A DNA stretch of 64,000 nt from Liquidambar formosana (Eukaryota > Streptophyta > Magnoliopsida > Saxifragales > Altingiaceae). The stretch is from positions 16,711,850 to 16,775,849 of the forward strand of contig CM077832.1 in the NCBI GenBank assembly GCA_039720395.1. The letters are read 5' to 3'. The translations under genes and the position numbers were made by a program. The notes under the pieces are model-generated. The model did not search any database, was not told the origin of the DNA, and saw only the letters and a program-made list of their open reading frames with translations. Below are positions 34,908 through 46,501 of the stretch, one piece after another; position 1 is the stretch's first letter, and each line of letters opens with the position of its first letter.

Positions 34908-36382
34908 TGTGAACCACAGGTTTTGATCACCCTTTTTTAAAAGAAAGCGTTTTAAATAAATAAAAATATGTTTTTAAAGTTTACAAAACAAATAACAAAA
35001 ACAAAGAGTCGCTACCTCATTTTTAAGGAATAAGGAAAACCATAAAAGCAATTTAGAGAAAAACCTTTCAAAACCAAACAAATGACTCCAATATAGGAAA
35101 AGCAAGTCTTAACAAATCAAAGAGAGGATTTGGAGCCTAAGTTATGATGTGGGAAGGTTCTAGGAAACATCCTATAGACACCCACATCACCCTAAAAAAG
35201 GTCTCTTAATTTATATGGGATATTTCAATTACTTCCTAATTAGTCACCATGCATATTAAACAAACATCCATGCATCCACATACATTCATATACATCCATA
35301 AAGAAATAGATATGGAAAGCAATAAAGAGAGGAATAAAGAATAAAACAATAAGCAAAAGAAAAGAAAAGAAACCTAGGATACTTCCTAAGGCGAACTTGA
35401 ACATCAAAAGAGCGCTTACATACCCCACATATAAAGATGCAAAGATCAAAGTCCACGTAGTTTAAACAAATAAGTTGGGGGGAGAGTTTCACTTCTTGTA
35501 GTACTTTATTAGAATCCAACCCATAATCAAACTCTTGCTTTGAAAATAATTTGCTTTGATGAAAACAATTTTAGTTTGATAAACTAGTTTGATTTATGAT
35601 AAAAAAACTAATAAAATCCTATGATTAATAAAACTCAGTGGAGTAAGGAATATCACATTAGCATTTATATCATGGCATAAGCTTGAATATGCTAGAGAAA
35701 GTCTAGAATCATACCTGATAGAACCATGACAAGCTTTATTTCACCTCTACAAACTCTGGCAGTGAGTTCACCCGAAATCGCTCCACGAATGACTCCCCAA
35801 GCTTTCTAGGACGAGTGGTTTGTTCAAGAAGGTACCATTGGGTGTTTCCTTCGAGTTAGATGCCTCGAACCTTAACTTTACTCAAGAAAGTTCAATTGAG
35901 ACTTGCTGAAAAATAAAGGAGGCGAGGATCCTTATTTATAATAGAGCTAGGAAGAGGTGTTATTCTTTTCCAATCGATGTGAGATTAAAAAGAACGTAAA
36001 AAACCCTTATTCCCGCTAACCCTTGCAACAAGTAGCTACTTGAAGGGCCTGTTTGGGCATGCAAACGTTGGAATTGGAAAATTTGCATTAGATGCAAAGC
36101 TGTATAGCTTTAAAATACCTTTTTAACAAGATTAATTTCATCCAAATCCAATTTTCAATTTAAAAGTTATGGCAAAAATACGAAATTTGGTTTTGAAGCA
36201 TATTTTGGACGAAAATTGTTCTAGAACTCTCTATTGCTCTTCTAACTATTGGCATTTGAAATCATCATATTAAAGCTCTAAATCATCCAACAAAACTTCC
36301 CGAGCATGAATCCATGAGTATAATATGTATAAAGAAAAGGCGAAGATGTGTGGAATTAGGAGATGAAAATGTGGTGTCTATA
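34908..36382 (-). mobile_element. Nested reverse LTR, element B/C family
   Basis: Starts TGTGAACCACAGG on the plus strand and ends GTGTCTATA, the decayed counterpart of the TGTAGACAC start. Flanks GATGC (34903-34907) and GATGT (36383-36387) form a duplication with one change. It is 1475 bp, shorter than the 3.3-kb element B LTR. It keeps the TAGCGACTCT-type motif (35005-35014) and a weak leader stem-loop. Confidence 0.75.
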
Positions 36383-36478
36383 GATGTGTATACATATATA
36401 TATATGTATGGTTACGAGAGAAAAGGAGATAGAAAGAGAAGATTGTTTTCGAATGACACCAGACAAAGAGAGAAACAA

Positions 36479-36501
36479 AGAGAGAGAGAGAGAGAGAGAG
36501 A
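36479..36501. repeat. (GA)n microsatellite
   Basis: About ten GA units in a purine-rich stretch. Confidence 0.85.
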
Positions 36502-37035
36502 TCACAAAGAAAGAGAAAGAAAGAGGAAATTGTTCAAAAATTGTTAGAGAAGCTTGGAAATCTGGTGAGACTTTTTCTCTTCTTGTGTATTGATTATTAG
36601 TAGTAAAACTTGATGATATTGAGGATTAAATCAATGGTTGAGAAGCTTGAAGTTCATCCATGGCTTCTTGGAAATCTGAGATCTTGATTTCAAGTGCTAT
36701 ACAAGGATTTAAGGCATGAAAATTTTGTTGGTAGATGGATATAAGCAGGAGAAAGTGCCGTCAAAATTTGAAGTTTCAATTCTTTGTATTTAGGGAGCAA
36801 TAAATCAAAAACTAGAATATGGTTTTTGATAAATTGCGAGTTTTCGGCTGAATGTTTCTCATGTTTTATAATTTTAATAAATACTAGAGATCAAGAGCAT
36901 TTCGTGGACACCTGATTTGAAAATTTTGGATAAGAAATGAGTTTTGTAGAATTTTTCAAAGTTCTAAAAAATTCAGAAAATTGAAACTGAAAAACCAGAG
37001 GAGTTGAAGGTTAAAGATGAACAGTAACGGGTTAT

Positions 37036-37345
37036 TTGACCCACTTAACTCAATTTGACCGGAATGGCCCATTTGACCCGATTTTGACTATTTGACCAAT
37101 TTAACCCCGTTTAACCACCCGACTTGGTTTAATATATTTGACCTGATTTGAGTATTTGACCTAGTTTTAACTATTTGACCGGTTTAACCCACTTTTACTA
37201 GTTCGACTTGAATTGACTAATTTGATCATTGGGTCGGTTTGACCCGATTTGACTAATGAATCAGGTTTGACCCGTTTGACATGATTTGAACCGTTTTGAT
37301 TGTTTACCCAAATTGAACCGGTTTGATTCAGTTTTGACCCGAAAT
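37036..37345. repeat. TTTGACCCG-type degenerate minisatellite
   Basis: At least fifteen variants of TTTGACCCGATTTGACT and TTTGACCGGTTTAACC follow one another inside the TGTAATAACCC-type LTR. Confidence 0.75.
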
Positions 37346-38509
37346 TTATTTCTAATATTTTATAAAATAAATTAATAATTTATTGGAGAGTTAAGGTGTT
37401 GTTTGGATGTTAAGAAAGTGATTTTTAAAGAAGGTCCACTTTTAATTTCAAATCCTATAACCGTCTTTGAATATATATAAAATCTTCATTTTAAGTTCGA
37501 TTGTGATGAAACTTGAACCGTAATGCTCCTACTAAAGAGCACTATAGTCTATTTTAATTTGGTTAGCTTTTATGAAATTTGAAATTATATCCCTGTTTGA
37601 GTTAAATGACCATTTTGCCCCTGTTTACCTAAAATAGTTCTAATGATCTCTAATTTTGGCATAGTTTGGACCAAAATTTTCTTAGAACTACCCTATATTT
37701 ACAAAAGGGTTTTAAGATGAAATTTTCACTAAAAATTTGTATTTTTACATTTTACCCATTTTACCCCAATGATAGAAAAATGATAAGATTGGTTGGAATC
37801 AAAATTGAGAATTAAAATCTAAGGAATATTTTCATGAGTAAAGACTTGAAGTAATACCTTTAAATTCATCAAGGTGTGACTAAGAGAATTGATTTGTAAA
37901 TTGAATGTTATAAATTTTAGACCTATTATTGAGAATTTTGACGACAAATCAATTGAAGAAATTAGAGTTTCATATGATCATGATCATAATGATTGAAAAT
38001 AAAGAGTTGCTTAATGATGGAAATGAGAAATTCGTTAGTTGGGATATGAGATGGTTTATTATTAAAAATCATTGTGTAAGAAAGCAGAGGATTGCTTAAC
38101 AATTCTAATAAAAAGAATTCGACTTATATCTTGATCATAATCATAATGATTGAAAATAAATGTTGATTGATTATACAACTGTCATTGTATTAAATACACA
38201 AGACAAGGAATTAGTCCTCACTAAGCCATCATGCTTATAATGTAATTTTAAATAACATTTCAAGGTGAAAGTTGAACGAGTAGCTAGAAGGAATTTTTGT
38301 GAAGCTTGATCTTTACAAATAAAGTAAATTTAATGTTAATAGAATTGATAAGAGTAACAGTTCATATGTATATATAGTAATTCTTATGTATGAAATCCAC
38401 AAGCTCCAGGAAGACCAATATAACTTAACTATAGTTTAAGTCTTTATTTAAGAACTAAACAATGATGATATCTAAATTGATAGCAGATAGGTCTTTAAGG
38501 GATGTGACA

Positions 38510-38640
38510 AGAACTTTCTTCCTATTTTCTATAAACATATGTTTGCAAGCTATTTCCCAAACTTTAGGGTTTTGGTTGGAGCTAGAACTCAAGTAGAAGA
38601 TGCCATTGGTGATGGTACAATTAAGGAAGAGGAGCAATCA
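38510..38640 (+). pseudogene. Element C gag, continuation
   Basis: Resumes after the solo LTR: FLPIFYKHMFA and TQVEDAIGDGT match LLPIYHKHLFA and TQVEDAITDGT of element B. Homology fades after about 38627. Confidence 0.8.
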
Positions 38641-38661
38641 AGGAATTCCCAATCAGAAAGG

Positions 38662-38732
38662 ATAATACAATAGTTGTACAACATAGTTGTGTATACAACT
38701 GTGTACATAACACCCCTCGTGCCCCTCAAACT
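38662..38732 (-). repeat. Copia polypurine tract and 3' LTR stub
   Basis: On the minus strand AGTTTGAGGGGCACGAGGGG (38713-38732) precedes TGTTATGTACAC, the expected LTR start. Only about 50 bp of LTR follow before element C sequence, too short for a copia LTR, so most of it was lost. Confidence 0.6.
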
Positions 38733-38741
38733 CAACATGCT

Positions 38742-38860
38742 TTAGATAGCTAGGGGGAGTTTGGAGACTAAGAACCAAAATTGTGAGGTGGAATGAGACT
38801 TAGTGAGAAGATCTGCAATTTGTTGTTCAGAACGAATGAAGGGCAAGGTGATCTTCCCTT
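38742..38860 (-). pseudogene. Copia pol, C-terminal end
   Basis: The last codons of copia RNase H: LPFIRSEQQIADLLTKSHS, then TAA (38742-38744). QIADLLTK is the standard copia ending. Confidence 0.8.
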
Positions 38861-38861
38861 T

Positions 38862-41505
38862 TGTGAACCTTGAAAAGTGGCCCACATGATTGAAACGGAG
38901 TCACCACCTCATGTTTAAAAAGAAAAGGCAAAAACTAGCCTTTTTGAAAACCAAATAAACTAGGGATTCGGAGGCTAAGTTATGATATGAGAAGGTTTTA
39001 GGCAAAGCCTATAGGCATCCATGTCACCCTAATTGGTCTCTTAGTTTATTTTGGGCTAAATTAAAGTCTTAATCACACACAAATCAACAAATATCATCAC
39101 AAGAGAGCATGCATATCAAATATCCCATTCAGTCCATCCACATAAACAAATAAAAAAGGAAAAATAGAAAAAGGGGAGAAAAGAAAACCTAGGATACTTG
39201 GACCCTAGGGCAGACTTGAACCTCAAAGCACCTACGTACCATTCATAGAAATACATGAATTAAAGTTCACATAGTTCGAATTGAATAGGGTTATAACCTA
39301 ATATAAACTTATGGTAAAAACCCTAAATTTCCTTAATTAAAAATATGGAAAGTTTCCAATTATTAAACAAACCAAATTTAGAATTTTAGAAATAAGGCAA
39401 CTTCCAAAGATGGAATCTTTGATAGAAAAAAAAGGGAATCTTCGATACAAAGGAAACTTCCAAAGCTTGGCAATTTTAATAAAAGACAACTATCATAAAG
39501 AAGAAAATTCTTTTATAAGAAAACTTCTAGTAATTACCATAAACTCTTATTAGGAAATAACCCTAAAAGAGAGAAGGGAAAGATTAAAGAAGGAGAGTTA
39601 GGGCACTTTCATACCCTACTTACCTTGTGCAATTATCTCTAAGCGATAGTAAAAAATTGCAACAATAACCTTATTTGCAATAAGGCAATTATCACACCTA
39701 TTTGTACCCTTACACATTCTCTAAACCATTCAGAAACAATAACATACAAATCTGGACAGGATTATATTAAAGCCTAAATTCATCCACTAATCATGTAAAT
39801 AACACAAATAATGAATAAACATAAACCTTAATGCAACCCTAATACCATGACTCGACTTACATGCATAAAAACTATGAAAAATATGCAAAAGACCCTAATG
39901 ATCATGGGAATATCATACAACCTCATTAAACATGAAAATAAGGCAATATCAAGTCAAAGAAGATATAATACCCCCTTGTAAAACCCTATACTCTAAAAAG
40001 GATAATTATCCTTGCAAAAAGATAATGTCTCCAAAAACCCTAGAAATCCACTACATAAATGCAACACTTATCATGATTATTCTACATGCATAACATATAT
40101 AACAACCACGAAATTAAAATAAACAACTTCAAAAACCCTAACCTAGCATGCTATATAAAGCTTGCATGAAATAAGGATAATAGAAACCTAAACTCACAAC
40201 TATGCATTAAATTCTATAGAATAACTCTAAAGCATGCAAAACTAATCATGAATGATTTTTATTTCATGTATATTAACTAACAAAAGCATTAATATGTGAT
40301 AAAAAAATCCTAACTTTAGCATGCAATAGAACTATTCTAAATAAAACCCTAATTTCAGCATTAAAAGAGAAAGGTATACCTTAAGTAAAGCCTTCTTTAT
40401 CGTTGTAGAGACTCTCTCCTTCTCTTGTGAACAACTTGAAACAACTTTCTTCAAACCTTACATACAAACTCTAGCTTTCCTTTAGAAAACTCTCTTTTTC
40501 TCTTCCTTTAGAACTAAACTTAATACATAAAAGTGGCTCCTCCTAATGCTGAGACATAATGGGATATTTATAGAGTTTAATTAGGGATAAATTAATGGCT
40601 AGTATTAAAACCTCTAAAAACTAAGGAGCTCAAGGAACTCAAAGTTACCAAAAAATAAGAAGGAAATTCGTCCAAAAGAGTCAAAGTTCATCAAAATAAG
40701 AAGGGAATCTTGCTTCAGTAAAAAAAGGAAAGTGGTGTCGGGTGACCACCTAGGGCTGGGCGGCTAGCCACCTGGGCCTAGGCGGTTAGCCACCTAGGCT
40801 TGGGTAGTCACCCAAGCCTATCTTCAGACTTTGCCCTATTTTGGACTTGTTTCCTTCCCGAAGTGTTTTAGAGATCAAATTAACTCTGATTTTGATGAAA
40901 TAAAAGCCAAAACGACTATGTTTTGATGAAGAACACATTTTTAAACATTTTAGGACAAAACCCTTACCCATGGGTGCATAGTTAGGTTTTACAAAGGTGG
41001 TTAATCACTATACAGTACCGTCACAAAGCTTAGGTATGCATATAGGATTAAACCAAATGCTTTTTATAAAACAATTTTAGGGATAAAATAAAGACTAATT
41101 AAGTCAAATTGAAAAGAATTAATTCATAATCGTGAGCCAAATTGAGCCAACCCGACATGGATCTTTTAACCAACTTGAACCATTATGAGCCATTCTAACC
41201 CTAATCCATTAATTCACCAAATCGAACCTATAAATGCCTCAAATGTACCAATATGAACTCCAATTGACAATTTGGAGATCATTTCAAAGTCAAATAGAAA
41301 GTTTATGACATAAAAGACAATTATACCCCTCAAGTCACAAAAGCTGTTATTAACCCTCAAGATCAACTCCAAATTGAACCAAAATTCATACCCATTATCC
41401 ATATGACTCTAAAAACCTAATGCAAGTGATTATACTAAAAAAAAAAACAAAAACCTACATGGAATGAAAAACCCTAGTAAAGAGGTGCAAAAATGGGGTG
41501 TAACA
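38862..41505 (-). mobile_element. Reverse solo LTR, TGTCACACCCC family
   Basis: TGTTACACCCC to AAGGTTCACA on the minus strand. CCCTT flanks at 38856-38860 and 41506-41510, with one extra T before the left end. 2644 bp. It carries an 80-bp palindrome (40737-40816), TATAAATA (40564-40571, reverse), a leader stem-loop near 39225-39280 and a TGGTGACTCC motif (38897-38906). Confidence 0.88.
40737..40816. promoter_or_regulatory. 80-bp palindrome in reverse LTR
   Basis: Same module as 17920-17999, more diverged: GTCGGGTGACCACC pairs with TAGTCACCCAAG, centre TGGGCCTA. It lies 166 bp upstream of the TATA box. Confidence 0.75.
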
Positions 41506-41527
41506 CCCTTCAGAAAAATGATGCCGT

Positions 41528-44500
41528 TGTCACACCCCATTTTTGTCACCTTAACTAGGGTACATCATATCATGTAAGCTTTTGAGTTCTTTTTGAGTCT
41601 AGTCTTTTGCATTGAGTTTCTATGGCATTGAATATCATGTGTATGAATTTTGAAGTGATTTGGAGTTCATTTCGATAGTCAATAAGAACTTTTGTGACTT
41701 TAAAGGCATAATCGTCTTTTAAGCTGTATATTTTCCATTTGACCTTGAAATGAGTCCCGAGTCATTCCCTTGAGTTCATTTGGTTATATAGAGTCTATAT
41801 ATAGGTTCAATTTCATAAACTAATGGCTTAAGATCAATTCGGCTCAAAACGGTTCAAGTTGGCTAAAAGACCCTTTCTTGGTTTGCTCAAATTGACTCAC
41901 AAGACCCATTCAATTTTCTCTCATTTAACTTTAATTGGACTTTATTTACATCCTAGGTATGTTTTAAAATGTTGAATTTCGATTGGGAAAGTATTTGGTT
42001 CAACCTTGTGTACAAACCCAAGCTTAGCAACGGTGAGGCACTATGGTTAACCACCTTTGTAAAACCTAACCATGCACCCATGGTTAAGGATTTTTGTCCT
42101 AAAATATCTAAAAATGTGTCCCCCTTCGAAACACGGTCGTTTTGGCTTTTATTTCGTCAAAATCGGACTTAATTTGACCCTTTTAGGACTTCTAAAGCGA
42201 TTAGGAGTCAAAACCAGAGCAGAATAGGAGGGACCCTCGGGTAACCATCCGGGGTTGGACGGTCAGCTATCTAGGCCCAGAAGGCTAACCGACCAGGCCT
42301 AGATGGTCACCCAAGGAGTCTGTCCTCAATTGGGTTTCTGACTCCTCCTTTCCTCTTTTGATGGTTTCCTCCGCTCTTGCAACTTGTTTCCTCCTAGGAT
42401 TGTGTAAATTTGAGTTGTTTGAGCACCAAGAGAGTCTCTAATAGTTCTAGGATCATTATTTGATGAATTAATCTTAGCCATTGGTTTAGGGGGTCAATTC
42501 CCTATATAAAGGACATTATATTCAGCACATAGGGGGAGGTTAATTGCACTTTACACTTAGAGAGAGAGGGAGCTACGAGTTTGGAGAGCTAGAAGGACAT
42601 CAAGAGGAGGCTCTTCAACCCTAAGCAAGCAAGAGAATAAGGATTTTGAAGGCAAGGAAGGTTCTACAAGAGGTAAGCACTCCTTTTGAATGCTGAATAT
42701 AGGTTTTCTCCTTCTCTTTCTCCCTCTTCTTCTATGATAGTTCTAGTGCATGATGTAACTCCACATGTTAGGATAATTCAATGTTTTTATGATGTGTTAT
42801 GAATGTTTTTGAGATAATTTATGGCTTTATATGCTTGATAATCCCTGGTTTAGTAAGGTTTTGAAAGTATTATCTCTTCTATCCTCTTAAATCATGTATA
42901 GTTCACATGTTTAGGTTGCTGTGATAATTGTCATAAGTTGATGCTCCTGTTAGTTAATATAGATGATATTCATGATATTCATGATGATTTGAGCATATGT
43001 TAGAGTCGTTTCATAGGTTTTAATGCATAGTTGTGAGATTAGGGTTTCGATAACCCTAAAATCACACAAGTTTCATACATCATGTTTAGTTTTATTCTGT
43101 GATTTGTTTCTCATCATAGTCATTCTATATATGCTGCATATAGTTGAATCATGCTAGGTTTGTATTCATATAGAAGATTTTGTGGGGTTTTTGGAGATAT
43201 TATCCTTTTCTAAGGATAATCATCCTTTTTGTTAAGTAAGGTTTTGCATGAGAGCTTTCTGTGATGTGTTTAAGCATGAAATCACTTCTATTGTGCTCTA
43301 GTATATATGTTTTACGTAGGATATGATGATTGTACCTTCCCATAGTAGCCTTTTTACGTGAAATTATCTTAGGATAATTTTGCTTAAGAAAGCTCGCCGT
43401 AGGAAGGCCTATTTTCATGTTTTACATAAAATGTCATCTTTTTAGTTAGAATAGATTTTGCTATCATGTTTATTGATATTATTGGGGTCTCTCATGATTG
43501 TTAGTGTGTTTTTGGTGGGTTTTTATGCATGTTAGATTGAGTTGAGGTCTTTAGTTATTCATTATTCTTGTTATTTGCATGATTAATGGATGATTTTAGG
43601 CCTCGTCATGATTCTGTCCAGATTAGTATATTGTTACTTCTTGCATGGTTTTGTGCACTTGTAAGGGTGCAAATAGGTACAATAATTGTTCCTATTGCAA
43701 ATAGGGCTGCTATTGCTTGAAATTGCTAATGCTTAGAGCTATTGCGCTCAGGTAAGTGGGTGTGAAGGTGCCCTAATTCTCTTTTCTCCCTTAGCTCTTT
43801 CTCCTCTCCCTCCCTAGGGTTATTTCTTAATATGGACATATGGTAATTATTAAGGGTTTCCTTCATTAATGAAATTCTGATTTTCTATCAAAGTTTCCAT
43901 CTTGTGGAAGGTTTCAATTTTGGACTGTTCAATACATTCTTGAATAAGGAAACGTAGGGTTTTTACCATAGGTTTGTATTAGGTTGTAACCTTATTCTCA
44001 TTCGAACTACGTGGACTTTGATCCATGTATTTTGCTGCATGGTACGTAGGCGCTCTTTTTGAGGCTCAAGTCCATTCTAGGATCCAAGTATCCTAGATTT
44101 TTCTTCTCTCTTCTTTTTTTTTTTTTTTTTTTTCTATTTTATTTTCTTTGTTTGATTATGCATAGATGAGATGGATGGATGGGATATATATTATGCATGC
44201 TGTCTTGTGATAATATATGATGATATTTGAGTGAAAAAGATCTTAAATTAGCTCAATTAAATTAAGAGACCAACTCGGGCGATGTGGGTGCCTATGGGCT
44301 TTGCCCAGAACCTTCCCACGTCGTAACTTAGCCCCCGAATCCAATTTTGTAGTTTCAAAGACTTTGCTTTTCCTTTAATGGAGTCATGTGGTTTTGAAAA
44401 TAAAACATTTTTATGGTTTTCCTCTTTTCCTTAAAAAATGAGGTGGCGACTCCTTTTTGTTTGTTGTCTTTTAAACTCGTATTTCTCTTGCCAAACCCTT

Positions 44501-44530
44501 ATGGGCGCCGCGCTTTTTCGTGGGTTCACA
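41528..44530 (+). mobile_element. Solo LTR, TGTCACACCCC family
   Basis: TGTCACACCCC to GGGTTCACA, 3003 bp, with an exact duplication GCCGT (41523-41527 and 44531-44535). It has a palindrome (42236-42315), TATATAAA (42503-42510), a leader stem-loop (44007-44049) and a TGGCGACTCC motif (44444-44453). It stands 22 bp from the reverse solo LTR ending at 41505. Confidence 0.93.
42236..42315. promoter_or_regulatory. 80-bp palindrome in LTR, degenerate
   Basis: CTCGGGTAACCATC at the left pairs with GATGGTCACCCAAG at the right; again exactly 80 bp. It is 188 bp upstream of the TATA box. Confidence 0.7.
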
Positions 44531-44535
44531 GCCGT

Positions 44536-46501
44536 ACAAAATGACAATTCACTTCAATATGCTTGGTGTTTTCATGAGACACATCATTATGAGTTATTTG
44601 AATGGCGTTCTTACTATCATAATAAAGGGGAGTGGAATGGGAAAGATCAACCCCCATGTCATGTAGAAGCCATCAGTGTGAGCAATAGCAAGGTACTCAG
44701 CCTTAGCACTAGAGAGAGCAATCATATTTCTTTTCTTGATTTTCTAAGAAATAAGAGAATCACCAAGGAATACACAAAACATAGTAGTGGAACGACAATC
44801 AGTAATATCACCAGCACAATCAGCCTCAGAATAGGCACGAAGGCTTAAAGCAGATGCAAAAGAGAAGTGTAAGCCTTGAAACATGGTACCTTTTATGTAT
44901 TATACAAGACGAATAACAACAACAAAGTGAACAGAACGAGGTGCGAACATGAATTGGCTGACAATATGAACTGCATAACTAATATCTAGTCTAGTGGTGG
45001 TGAGATAATGGAGGCTTCCGACAAGTTGATGATACATGGTAGGATTAGGAAGTAAAATGCCATTTGATGCATGCAGCTTAACATTCAACTTAAGAGGAGT
45101 ATCTACAAGTTTGGTATCAGTTAAGTTGGCCCGATAAAGGATTGCATAAGCATATTCTATTTAGGAAAGAAAGTATCCTAAAAGTGAGTGATCCACTTCA
45201 ATCCCAAGAAAGTGACAGAAAGTGCCAAGGTCCTTCATCTCAAAGAAAGTACTCAAATGTAACTAGTAGGTCTCGAATGCCTTCGAAATCAGATCCGATA
45301 ATAACCATGTCATCAACATAGAGAAAGAGAAGAACATTCCCACGAGAAGATGATAAAAAAAAAAAAACAAAAAAACATGGCAGAATCATGAGTACTTTGA
45401 GAGCATCCTTGGTGAAGCATAGTAGGTTTTGAATTTCTTAAACCATGCTCGAGGGGCTTACTTAAATCCATATAAAGCTCATCGAAGTTTGCAAACTTGA
45501 TTGGATTGATGAAGTAAACCAAGATGAGGTTGCATACAAACTTCCTCAAGAAGATCACCATGTAGAAAGGCATTTTTGACATCCTATTTAACTGGAGCTT
45601 CCAAGTGCAAGAAGAAACAATAGCAATAAGAGTTCGAATTGTGGTTATACAAGCAATAGGAGCAAAAGTTTCCTCATAATTGATGCCATATTCTTGAGTG
45701 AATCCCTAAGCAACTAGACAGGCCTTGTGTCATTCAATAGAACCATCAAACTTGGTCTTGATTTTATAAACCCATTTGAATCCCATAATAGATTTTCTAA
45801 GAGGTAGATCAATAAGTTCCCATGTGTTAGTTTTCTGTAAAGCTGTGAGTTCGTTTGCCATGGCTTGTTGTCATAGTGGATCAAAAGAAGCTTCCCTATA
45901 TGACTGAGGTTCATGAAGAAGCAGTATAGTAGATAAATAATAATAATAATCAATGAACTTAGATGGTTGATGCCGATCACAGTGAGGTCTAGTAGAAACA
46001 GGAGGCAGGGAATCACTTTTCAGAGAAGCAGGTTTGAGACTAGATATAGAGTGGTCAGAATCTATTGGAAAGGAATGGTCAAGAACTAGTGGGGTTCTAA
46101 TCTCAGCAGGATGATCAATTAAAGGAGACAAAGGTCTAACAATGGAGAAAGTGTATCAGTAAAGGGATTAATAAATTAGAATGACTTAAATGATGTTATG
46201 TGGGATTGGGAGAGTGAGTAGAATAGAATCTTTTCCCAAAAGGTAACATGTTGACAAATTCGCAATCTACGAGCAATAGGATCATAACATCGATACCCTT
46301 TTTGTTGAATACCATAGACTAAGAAGACATATATAGCGGTTTTCTTGCTGAGTTTAGTATGTTCTAGGAAGGAGAACAAAACAAGTTGAACCAAAGACCC
46401 GAAGTTTAGAAAAATCAAGAGTGGTTTGATAAAAGCATTCAAAAGGAGACATCCCACCAGTAACTAATGAAGGAATGTCATTTATCACATAGACTAAGGT
46501 A
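44536..46501 (-). pseudogene. Copia integrase end, RT and RNase H
   Basis: On the minus strand: integrase tail (YGIQQKGYRCYDPIARRL, about 46250-46330), RT entry (NTWELIDLPLRKSIMGFKWVYK type, about 45740-45850), catalytic YVDDMV (45303-45320), then the RNase H side with MYHQLVGSLHYL and RLDISYAV (44980-45050) and an SAEAEYxAL-type block near 44700. Several stops and frame changes. The plus-strand ORF 44438-44848 runs across the LTR-copia junction and is not a gene. Confidence 0.8.

Larger units (their letters stand above)
34709..38509 (+). mobile_element. Solo LTR, TGTAATAACCC family, interrupted
   Basis: Begins TGTAATAACCC and ends GGGATGTGACA, with an exact 5-bp duplication AGAAC (34704-34708 and 38510-38514). 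It interrupts element C gag. Without the nested LTR (34908-36382) it is about 2.3 kb. The ends are of Ty3/gypsy type but unlike the Tat-type LTRs nearby. No internal coding sequence remains. Confidence 0.85.
31169..38640 (+). mobile_element. Tat-type element C, 5' part
   Basis: A relative of element B: 5' LTR, primer site, leader and gag. Gag is split by a solo LTR (34709-38509) and its homology ends near 38627-38640, where copia sequence begins. The rest of the element may lie beyond the copia and element B insertions, outside the window. Confidence 0.8.

Noticed and set aside
36314..36593. Two overlapping Arg/Glu/Lys-rich ORFs
   Set aside because: Artefact of the GA microsatellite and purine-rich LTR sequence.
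44438..44848. Plus-strand ORF of 136 codons
   Set aside because: It begins in the solo LTR, crosses the GCCGT junction at 44530 and runs antisense through copia RNase H. It is a chance frame.
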